A DNA stretch of 64,000 bases, taken from the NCBI RefSeq assembly GCF_030272615.1, contig NC_081407.1, positions 265,251,074-265,315,073 of the forward strand. Direction: 5' to 3'. Both the position numbers and the translations under genes were made by a program. Each line of letters starts with the position of its first letter. The first letter of the stretch is position 1. Source of the stretch: Cryptomeria japonica (lineage: Eukaryota; Streptophyta; Pinopsida; Cupressales; Cupressaceae). Positions 10,701 through 19,341 of the stretch are shown here, piece after piece. Under the pieces are notes generated by a model. It saw only the letters and a program-made list of their open reading frames with translations. It ran no database searches and was not told the DNA's origin.

Positions 10701-11591
10701 GTGAATTTGGGAGGGTGTCTCTTGTGTTCCTTCCTTTTTGCTCGCTTAACTCCTCATAATTATGCTACTTGGAAAATTGATGCATGGAGTAAACTTATGG
10801 AAAAAGGACTAACTCATTACATTGATGGAACTATTATTGCTCCCGTCGATCCTAAGGTTGATCCAGTTGGTCACTTGGATTGGCTCACTAAAAATATCAT
10901 GGCAATTGGTACCTTAAGAAAGTATGTATTAAAGTATCTCATTTTTCATATTGAGAAGTGTACTCTAATCAAGGATGCTTGGCAAAAGTTTCAAGACTTG
11001 TATGGTCAAGTTGATGAGATTAGGGGATATCAAATTGATAGTGATCTCACCATGTTAGATCCCAATAACTTTGATACTATACAAGATTATGTCACTAAGG
11101 CAAATGATTTGAGGGCACAACTCAAATATTGTGGCATTGATAAGAAGGATACTCAATTGATATTCAACTTGATAGGCAAGCTTCCACAAGAATATGCAAC
11201 ATTTGTTTCTAGTTTCCAAACCCATAGGATGACAATGGGTTCAAGCTACACAATGCCTACATTTGATGCTTTCAATTAAATGTTGATGATAGAACAAACT
11301 AAGTTGATAAGCATGGGAATTCTTAAGACTTCTAAGTCTCAAGCATTAGTGGCAAATCAAGGGAACAAAGGAAATCAAGGAAAGGAAAACTCAAACAAGA
11401 AGAAATGGCAATCAAAGCCTAAGGATAAAGCATCATCCTTTCTAAAACAAGGAGATACATCCTCTTCCAAGAGGGATAATTCACCAAAGAGGGAGATACC
11501 TACTTGTGCCTATTGTAAAAAGTTTGGTCATGAGGAGCGTCGTTGCCATTCTAAGAAGATTGATGAGCTCACACATCATCAAAAAGCATAA
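10701..11591 (+). pseudogene. gag: C5 gag polyprotein
   Basis: The frame begins after a stop and reads LTPHNYATWKIDAW, the start of the copia gag family (UBN2/Retrotran_gag type), through GTLRKYVLKYL and LPQEYATFVSS. One TAA at 11277 splits it, and the same frame continues to 11591. A lysine-rich stretch is followed by an intact CCHC zinc knuckle CAYCKKFGHEERRC (near 11500-11541), which binds the genomic RNA. Gag would form the particle shell in the cytoplasm. No ATG is found at the expected place. Confidence 0.88.
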
Positions 11592-11935
11592 CATTGATTT
11601 GCCTAATGTCTACAATAAGGATGATTCATCAACTTCCACTCCCTCACATTCAAAAGGAAAAGGGAAAGCATTCATGGCTTCTACAAGTGGGAAGACTCAC
11701 TCTTTTGGGACAAGAAAAGGAAAAGCTCTATGTGCTACTATCAGTCATGATTAAGAGAGATGGCTTCTAGATTCAGGGGATTCTCATCATATGGCATCTT
11801 CACAGTCTATGTTCTCTACATTTGAGACTTGAACCATGCCACAAATTTTGATGGGCAATCATACATACATGGATGTGATTGGGAAAGGATCTATTGACAT
11901 TGGGGATAACTCCTTCAATAATGTGTTGTGTACCC
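11592..11935 (+). pseudogene. pol: C5 aspartic protease
   Basis: After a frameshift near 11590 the coding continues as a basic linker to 11754 (TAA), then WLLDSGDSHHMASS, the catalytic D-S-G with the C-S-H-H-M-like copia surround (here D-S-H-H-M). A TGA near 11830 and another frameshift near 11930 break it. The family protease cleaves the gag-pol polyprotein. Confidence 0.8.
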
Positions 11936-12994
11936 CAGTTGACAAACAATCTCCTTTCTATCTATCAAATCACACATGGAGCATCTAAGAGAGTTGTGGA
12001 GTTTACACCTAAGTCAATTTTCATTAGAGACTTGGAGACTAGAGCTATCATTGCGACTGGGGTGGCTGATCATGCATCTCGGTTATACTCCTTTTCAGAT
12101 TTTGTTGATGATGATGATTTCACATTTGATGATTCTACACATGATGATCACACTTCTTGTGATGGTTTAGATTTTGAGGAGAACTTTGGGCACTTGAACA
12201 TGGGGATTCTCACATGTGAACCCATTCTTGAGTCTTGTATTTCATCTCCTCATATTGATATCACATCACCTATTGCACCTGATGATGTGGATAGTGTGAT
12301 AGTTTTGCCTTCATGTGATTCAGTGTAGCAGGATATTCATTGTCTTCTAGCTTCAGATTCATGGGATGATTACTTGATAGACATTGCAAGTTTATTTATG
12401 GAATCCTACATTGTAGATTTGGGAGACATCATTGATGACATTCATCTTCTCTTTGATGAAGATGATCCTTCTTCGATTGCTGGGAGGGCATGCTCTGACC
12501 CTCTTGTTCATTCTCTACATGATCATTCTTTTGAGGTTGATATGATTGTGGATACTTATGTACAACAGTTGGAGGAGGTCTATTTATGTTTTGAGGAGAC
12601 ATGTGAGTCTTTGGGACATGTTCTACATCCATCTCCACTAGATCTTGGAGTGCCTTTTTCAGCAGTGTGACACAGTTTACCACCTTTGGAGGGGGTATCT
12701 TTTAGCATCAACATGAGGACACTTGAGCAGTTTTCAGAGATTCCTTTCATCATGAGTTTTCTTCATACATCTTCCCTTCATGACTGGGGAGACTTGATGG
12801 ATACACCTTTGGTTTTGTTTCTTCCTAAGGGGAGGAATATTGTTCCACGTTCATGGAGTAGTTTCTTCATACATCAAGCTTCTATCATTGGTGCAGATCC
12901 CACATTGAGGGGGGGATTCCTAGCTTCTCTTCTTCTCTCATATGGGGGGGACTTTTTCCTCACATGGGGTTTTGTTCCTCACATTCTTCTATGA
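11879..12994 (+). pseudogene. C5 pre-integrase start fused to a long acidic frame of unknown function
   Basis: One frame continues for about 370 codons with only TAG at 12326 and TGA at 12668. Its first third is the GAG-pre-integrase lead-in (VPQLTNNLLSIYQITH, FTPKSIFIRDLETRAIIATG, DHASRLYSFSDF) and reaches EENFGHLNMG, which resembles the first part of the HHCC knuckle. From there no integrase D-D-E, RT or RNase H appears. Instead there is an acidic, Asp/Ser/His-rich region (DDDDFTFDDSTHDDH, DLGDIIDDIHLLFDEDD) and then a hydrophobic tail ending near LTWGFVPHILL. The frame is more open than expected for junk. I recognise no family. Confidence 0.6.
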
Positions 12995-13216
12995 GATTTC
13001 TCTTGTATGTTTTTCATCTGTCTTTTGGGGGAGGGTTTTTTCCCATTGAGTTTTTCTCTCTTTCCCCACTTTGTGAGAGATTTAATTGCATTAGTTTTCA
13101 TGCATTCACATTTGTACATGGGTACCTAACATGGCCTAGTAGCTGGGACCCATCTTGCATTGCTTAGTTGCATGGTAGACTTAAGTGCATTCCCCTAAGT
13201 TGCACTTAAGGGGGGG
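12995..13216 (+). other. C5 3' untranslated region and polypurine tract
   Basis: No supported gene. The tract 'cttaaggggggg' ends at 13216, abutting the 3' LTR. A second purine run 'cttttgggggaggg' lies near 13022. Confidence 0.75.
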
Positions 13217-13679
13217 TGTTGGTGTAAATAATTATTCATCATGGATATTATTACACTATACTTAAGTTTACTTAGGAAAAGCATTTCATAATAGTTTGGG
13301 TATGAGACACTTGGGTGTTTGTGCCACATTGGGATAGTGTGTGTAGGAGAATTTCCACCTTTTATGGTGTGATCTTGTTGTTACACTCCACATTCAGTGG
13401 GTGATCCACCTCATGTGGACTATTATATTATTTCTCCTACCTACCCACACCTATTTCCTACCTACACTTGTTTATTATTGAGCCACATGTCATGTTTGTG
13501 TGCTCACATATCCATATAGCCTTTCCTATATAAGCAGGCTTATATTCATTGTATGTAATGCTTAATGATCTAGTTGATCATATTTTTCATCTTGATAGAA
13601 TACAGTTTATTTCTATCATCTATTTTGTTCTCTCTTATTTGTGCTTTCCATTGCCTCTTGATCTTGGCAAAATCTCATA
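13217..13679 (+). repeat. C5 3' LTR
   Basis: It has the same length as the 5' copy (463 bp), with about eight substitutions including the last-but-one base (CACA to CATA). The GTAGG duplication follows at 13680-13684. Confidence 0.93.
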
Positions 13680-13687
13680 GTAGGCTT

Positions 13688-14755
13688 TGTTGGTATTTTG
13701 GTTATGTTGATATGGTTTTGTCATTGATTTCAAACACCTATTAACACTTATCAACTTTGGTACTTTGAAGGATTGTCAATGTTCACCAGCAAGCAAGTGA
13801 CTTTATGCACAGTCACTGATATCTAGTACACCGACATGATATATTGTTTTCCGACACTTGGAATGACATGGAAAATACTTGGTTATGTTGAAGACATTGT
13901 TTGGACACTTCATCTTGGAGATTTGTTCATTGGTATATTCGTCTTTGCATATTTGTGTTACCGACAAATAGGTCCAGAATAAGCACCGACAGACTAATCT
14001 ATTCCAGATCAGCACGATATGCTTTGGAGATGATTTTGTTGTTATTGTAAATGCATTAAGCTGACTTGTTGAGTCAGATATTACATCAGTTATTGATTTA
14101 CTTGTAATTGTTTCATTGTAATATCTTTTGGAGATGACCTACTAAAATTGGTCTTAGGTTATGGTATATATGTAAGATCTTATTTGTAAGATCGATATGC
14201 GATTGGGAAAAGGAATTGTAAGAAAGTATATGCAAGATTAAGCAGAGCTATACACATAGACATCATTTGAAGGTGAAGCAAGGTGTTTGTGAAGGCAATC
14301 AGAACTACACCGGTACTGAATCCAACATATGAAGATGCTATTTTGATTAGTACATCTTTATTGGATTTAACCATCCAATTGTAGTTAGTGTGACTCCTAT
14401 TTGTGTTTGAGCAGTGAGCTCTAGGCGCTTGGCCTTTCTGCATGTGTAGACCCCATTTGAATATACATACTATCTGCAGTAGTATCATCTGATTGTGGGT
14501 AAGGTTTCCCACCATGGTTTTTCCCCTTACAAGGTTTCCATGTACAAATATTGGTGTTATATGTTGTGGATGTTATTGTCTTTTTGTTTCATGCATTAAT
14601 CTTTACAGGTACTGCAATTAACTGATAAACTGTCTACCAGTATAAAGTTTGGTTTACTGATATTAAGCATTAAGGTTGGTTAAGTTTTTTTTGGTTTAAA
14701 TTTACTTGACAACTGATTCACCCCCCCCCCTCTTAGTTGTCTCTGGGACCTAACA
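13688..14755 (+). repeat. C4 5' LTR
   Basis: It starts TGTTGGTATTTTGG and ends 'gggacctaaca'. It contains CCCACCATGGTTTTTCCC near 14509, a C-tract near 14721 and a TATA-like 'tatatatg' near 14164. Confidence 0.92.
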
Positions 14756-14757
14756 AT

Positions 14758-14769
14758 TGGTATCAAAAC
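14758..14769 (+). other. C4 primer-binding site
   Basis: TGGTATCAAAAC follows the LTR end by two bases. It differs from the initiator-Met site at two positions. Confidence 0.8.
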
Positions 14770-14812
14770 CTAGTCCTCTTTTTGCAGAAGTTTAATAGCT
14801 TGAGGAGATCCA

Positions 14813-15742
14813 ATGTCTACTAACTATTTAAGGAAGGACAGTCCTAAACTCGATGGAACCAACTATGGCATATGGAAGATAAGAATGGAGACACATATAA
14901 ATTGCATTGGAAAGGACATTTGGGACGTTACAAAGAATGGCTATACTGCTCATACTCAAAGTCAGCCTAATCCACCTACCTTAGGAAAAGATGAAGAAAA
15001 TGATTGCAAAGCAAGGGAAGCACTTTTGAGCGCATTATCAAATCAGAAAATCATGGGATTATCAGATAGGTCTACTACTAAAGCTATTTGGGATCATTTG
15101 GAAACATTGAATGAAGGAGATTACACAGTCAAAATTGCAAAACTTGAAAGCTTCCGAGTCAGGTATGAAAATCTAAAAATGGAAGAAGATGAAAGGATTT
15201 CTGCTTTTATGGAAAGAGTAAGTGAAATTGTTTTGGGTATTAAATGTTGTGGAGGAACCTTAAGTGAAGATGAAATTGTTTCAAAAGTTTTAAGAGGATT
15301 GCCACCGGCATATAAAATGAAAGTTACTGCTATAAATGAGTTGAGAACAATGCCTAATACATCAGTAACTAGGGATACATTGATTGGAAAACTTTCAGCT
15401 TTTGAAATTGAGGAATTTGGTCTTGTTGCCACTATAAAGACAGATTTAGATTTTAAGGCATCAACATCATCTGCACCATCATTTGACAAGTCTAATTGGA
15501 AAGCCTTTTATGCAAGAGAACTTGAGGAAAGTAGGAGAGAAAATGAAGAACTTGAAGAACTTGAAGCACTATTTGCAAAGAAAATGCCTAAAGGTCCAGT
15601 TGGAAGTAAGTATGAAGGTAAATCACCCTTTAAATGTTTTAACTATAATAAGATTGGTCATATGGATTCAAGATGCCTTGATAGACATGCTAGACTAAGA
15701 GAAGAAGCTAAAAGAACATACAAGCCTAACCCTGAATATTAG
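14813..15742 (+). CDS. gag: C4 gag (uninterrupted 309-residue frame)
   Basis: The ATG at 14813 opens a frame to a TAG at 15740-15742. The product starts MSTNYLRKDSPKLDG and contains NYGIWKIRMETHI, the UBN2-type gag core (ALLSALSNQ, IWDHLETLNEGD, YENLKMEEDERISAFMERV, VLRGLPPAYKMKVTAI), an acidic coiled linker and a knuckle CFNYNKIGHMDSRC whose second cysteine is tyrosine. Gag would coat the RNA in virus-like particles. The TAG follows NPEY, and the same frame continues beyond it to 15960, so gag and pol were originally one frame. It is the best preserved gag in the window. Confidence 0.9.
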   Translation: MSTNYLRKDSPKLDGTNYGIWKIRMETHINCIGKDIWDVTKNGYTAHTQSQPNPPTLGKDEENDCKAREALLSALSNQKIMGLSDRSTTKAIWDHLETLNEGDYTVKIAKLESFRVRYENLKMEEDERISAFMERVSEIVLGIKCCGGTLSEDEIVSKVLRGLPPAYKMKVTAINELRTMPNTSVTRDTLIGKLSAFEIEEFGLVATIKTDLDFKASTSSAPSFDKSNWKAFYARELEESRRENEELEELEALFAKKMPKGPVGSKYEGKSPFKCFNYNKIGHMDSRCLDRHARLREEAKRTYKPNPEY

Positions 15743-15960
15743 AGTTATAGATTTAAGAAGAATAAAGATAAATCTTGTTATCTTGCTAATGAAGGAGTCA
15801 CTGATGATTTTGATGAGGATCTGATAGACAATGGATGGGTTTTTGTTCCTATAATAGAAGATCAACCGACACCTACTATTCAAACGGTAGAGCAGGCCCT
15901 GGAAGCTAAAGTTGAAGTTAAGGATGAATGGATCATTGATTTAGGATGTTCACATCATAT
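15743..15960 (+). pseudogene. pol: C4 gag-protease junction cut by N2
   Basis: The gag frame continues after the TAG through an acidic linker (DDFDEDLIDNGWVFV, KVEVKDEWIID) to the protease active site, which reads D-L-G-C-S-H-H instead of D-S-G-C-S-H-H. N2 is inserted within the next codon; CATAT at 15956-15960 is duplicated at 25654-25658, after which the frame resumes MTSDKGKF. Confidence 0.88.
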
Positions 15961-17257
15961 TGTAGACACCTAAAAATGGTCAACGCTTGCAGAGTCATAC
16001 TTTAACATTTGCGCATTGCCTCATTTTAGGTTTTTGCATCGCATTAACATTTCTCCTATGTCACGCACTTGGTTTTTATCATTTGCGAGCATCGAGTCAT
16101 TCTTCTATCATCTCGCCTTCGAATTTGGTCTTGTCGACAACAACCTTCAGTCATGATTTTGGTCGATTTTTGTCCTTGTCAATCTTGTCATATTGCGATC
16201 GATTCATCATCGATCCTTGTCCTTTCCAATTATGTCAATTTGGATCAATTTGTCATTGTTCCTCGTCAATTGGCACATTTTATCAATCAAATCATTTATC
16301 ACATTGGTCATTTATCAATCCAAAATCAAATCAAATCGAGTCAATTATCTTTCAAGACCTAATTCGTCTTCCAGGGTTTTTGATTTAATCATTTAACCTT
16401 GTGTGTCATTTCTTCCTCTAGGATTAAATAATTTATTTATTTATCCTAGGTCTTCGTGTCACAATTAAATGTTTCATTTGATTGGCTAATTAATTATTCC
16501 TCTTTTTGTGAATTAATTAATAAATGAAAAATTATTAATTGATTCACCTAATTTCCTAATCTTTCATCAATTTTCCCTCTTTGTGAATTATTAATAAATG
16601 AAAAATTATTGATTAATTCACTAATTTCTAATTCCTAATTTTCCTAATTTCTTAATTCTTAAATTCAATTTCCTCCTATTTCTCTCCTAAATTTATGGGA
16701 ATGACATAGAAATTTGTCATAAATTGTCATAAGTTCTTAACATAGCAATTTGTCATAGAATTTGTCTTGACATAGCAATTTGTCATAGAATTTGTCATAA
16801 AATTGTCATAAATCTTTGCATAGCAACATGTCATAACTTTGCTATTCTTGATTTGAATTTCTATTCGAATCACTATCATGCTAATTTGTTCATTTCTCCA
16901 ATTTCTCTATAAATTGGATGATCTTCATCAATCAAAGCTAATTCCTATCAGACTATCGAACTTATGCTTCTAGTACTCTTGAGCTTTTCATCAAAGTCAA
17001 TCTTGCTTTCAATTGTATGTGCACTTGTAGGTGAGATCCACAAATTCATTTGAAGAGGAAAGAAGAACAATGGAGCTGCATGGAAGAAGCATCCAAATCA
17101 TCATTTGGTTTGCATGATATTTGCTTTTGAATGCTTTGTTTTTATGTCTCTATTGGGTGTGCTTAGGATTAGATCATTGCAATTTGTGATTGAACTAATA
17201 ATGATTAATATGTCTTTATATTTACTTGCTTTGATGATTCCTATTTTCGATGCTACA
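15961..17257 (+). repeat. N2 5' LTR
   Basis: It pairs with 24332-25653. The first 1 kb is nearly identical, which also produces matching but meaningless open frames of up to 133 codons in both copies. It contains CTCTATAAATTGG near 16908 as a possible TATA region. Confidence 0.93.
16702..16838. repeat. Short direct repeats inside the N2 LTR
   Basis: Repeats of 'catagcaatttgtcatagaatttgtcat' type, built on the word 'ttgtcata', occur about seven times. The matching array in the 3' LTR is near 25097-25235. Confidence 0.7.
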
Positions 17258-17262
17258 TTAAT

Positions 17263-17278
17263 TGGTGAACCCGATGTG
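17263..17278 (+). other. N2 probable primer-binding site
   Basis: TGGTGAACCCGATGTG starts five bases after the LTR end. The same TGGTGAACC core follows the G3 5' LTR (39338-39353, minus strand). I cannot assign the tRNA with confidence. Confidence 0.6.
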
Positions 17279-19341
17279 AATACTAACCTTCTAACCCCTT
17301 TACTGTGTCTTGGAGTGCTTTCAAGTTGATTTTGCAGGTCAAAAACTCAAAAACAGGGCCATGCAGGGTATTCTGGAGACTTCTGCGCTTGTGTGAAGCA
17401 TCTTGCACCTGTGTCATGAATCTTGTGCTTGTGTAGGTGACATCTTGCACTTGTGTCAGACATCTTGCACCTGTGTCATGAGTTCTGCGCTTGTGTAAAG
17501 TCCAGAACAGAGGTGAAAAATGCAGTGTTTACTTGAAATTTTTGGTGTTTTTGCATTCTGTTTTCTGTCCTTTGGATTTTGGTACTAATTATTTGTGCAG
17601 AATCTTGGCATACGCATGGCAAAGACTATAAATCAAACTACTAACATGTGTTATGCAGATTCGATAGTCAAAGACAACAAATCAAACCTATAACTTGGGT
17701 TTTGTAGGTTGCCTTGGAGAAACAACCAAACTGTGTGTTTGAGATTTTTAATCAGGCACTTAGTGATTTATAAATAGGTGGGAATGAACATTTGTTTGCT
17801 TTTATTGTTAAGTATGACATTGGAGTAGGAGAGTATGCTCTCATCCTTTTTAGGGTGATCAGAAATCCAGATCTTCGATACCATGCTTGTGTTGATTGAG
17901 TGTCTCCTTTAGAGGGTCTTCCTTCCCGACCACTTTGCTTTTGCAAGCAAGTGATAATCGTGAGAAGGGAACGACCCAAAGTGAGTACGGCTAGAATTCC
18001 TTGGCATTCTAACTCACTATAAAAAAATACCTGATGAGCGAAAGCTTTGAAGGAAGTGTTACGTGGGAATCGCAGTTACTTGGGAAGTGATGACCCTTGG
18101 ACTCTTTCTCATATCAACATCTAAGTAGGGCCTCTTGGTCTAAATCATGCTTGTGTGACTACATTTGTTTGGTATCTTGATGGGCTTAATGTCTCAATCA
18201 TGCTTGTATGACATCAAGGAGTAATGCTTAACAGAAATCCTTACTACATACCTGGTTTTTAGAGGCCAAAAACCCTTCTAGTTGCCTGAGAAGGACAAAT
18301 TCGGATACTTGGAAGAGATACTAAGTTCGCCATGGGGAGATTCCATGGGGACTGATGCTTGGCTGCCCTGAGAAGTGAGTGTCATGGAGGGGAACCCGTG
18401 GGGTCAAGCATCTATGTATTCTCCTTGAATCCCATAATGAGTCTACCTCTCAAGTACCTAATGTCCTTGCCTACCCTAAGGAATGTGGAAATGAGCATGA
18501 TTGTCTTGAGTCTAAGTTGTAACATCTTGTGTTCTTTGATTGTCAAAAGTTGAATTGCATCCCATTTCAAAAGCAAAAAAAATTGATCTAACATAAGATA
18601 AAACACAAAAGACATTCATCCAACAAAAATTCAACAAGATTCAAAGATCATATTCCTAAAGCATGGTTATCCAACATTGTTCAAAAATTTGTCTCAACAT
18701 TCATGTCACTTGCATTTAGGTTCATCCTAGGTTGCATTTTGCAAAGTCATTGTCAAGTATCAAGGTTAGGTTTCATCTAAGTCATACTCTTTTGCATATC
18801 AATAAGAGTCATCCACTTGCATATGTCCTCTTGCATTAAAGTCATACCATTGTCATACATTTATATTTGCATACCCTAAAGTCTTTTCATTAAGCTTGAG
18901 TCATTATCATATCATATTAGGGTCACTTGCATATTAATTATCCTTTTGCATATAGTGTCAAAACTAGGTTTTGTCATACTTGAGTAATCCAAATCTTTGA
19001 TAAACCCTAAGTCATTGTTAGGAAGTCTAGACCTTATCAACCCTTTTGTCCTTTGGTCATCAATATCATTTCATCAAACCTAGCTTAGTATCCAAGCATA
19101 TAGGGGAGACATTGTCATCTTGTCCTTTGTCAATTAAGTCCTTTTGTCCTTTGAGGTCTAGATATCATTCCAATTTCCTAAAGGTCCCTCTTTTAGATTT
19201 GCATTCCAAAAAGTTTGTCAAAATCTTCAAAAACAACCAAAAAAATAGATTTGCATCCTCATCTATATAGTTTGCATTTAGTTGCATATCATACATTATC
19301 CTTGAAAAAATTCCAAAAAAATATTGCATTTGCATAGTGAC
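17279..19341 (+). other. N2 leader without a recognisable gene
   Basis: About 2 kb separate the PBS from the long frame. It includes a short tandem array (17380-17500) and, from about 18650 to 19300, a sequence rich in 'gtcat' and 'ttgcat' words. No frame has a recognisable domain. The long leader would fit a packaging or regulatory role, but this is inference. Confidence 0.5.
17380..17500. repeat. Tandem repeat in the N2 leader
   Basis: About five imperfect units contain 'tcttgcacctgtgtcatga' or 'ttctgcgcttgtgtaaag'. The units alternate CACC and CGCTT variants. Confidence 0.65.

Larger units (their letters stand above)
9470..13679 (+). mobile_element. C5: copia-like element with gag and protease but no RT or integrase
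   Basis: Two 463-bp LTRs (9470-9932 and 13217-13679) enclose a 3.3-kb internal region. The TSD is GTAGG (9465-9469 and 13680-13684). By eye the LTRs differ at about eight positions, so this is one of the younger insertions. The PBS is an exact initiator-Met type. Internal coding is gag with an intact CCHC knuckle, a D-S-G protease and the start of the pre-integrase domain, followed by a long frame with no pol domain. It belongs to a different copia lineage from C1-C4: short LTRs and a gag start LTPHNYATW. Confidence 0.93.

Noticed and set aside
15987-16388. 133-codon open frame in the N2 5' LTR, with a near-identical frame at 24358-24759
   Set aside because: Both lie in the two LTR copies of one element, so they are identical by descent from the same LTR, not by selection. 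The predicted protein has no domain.
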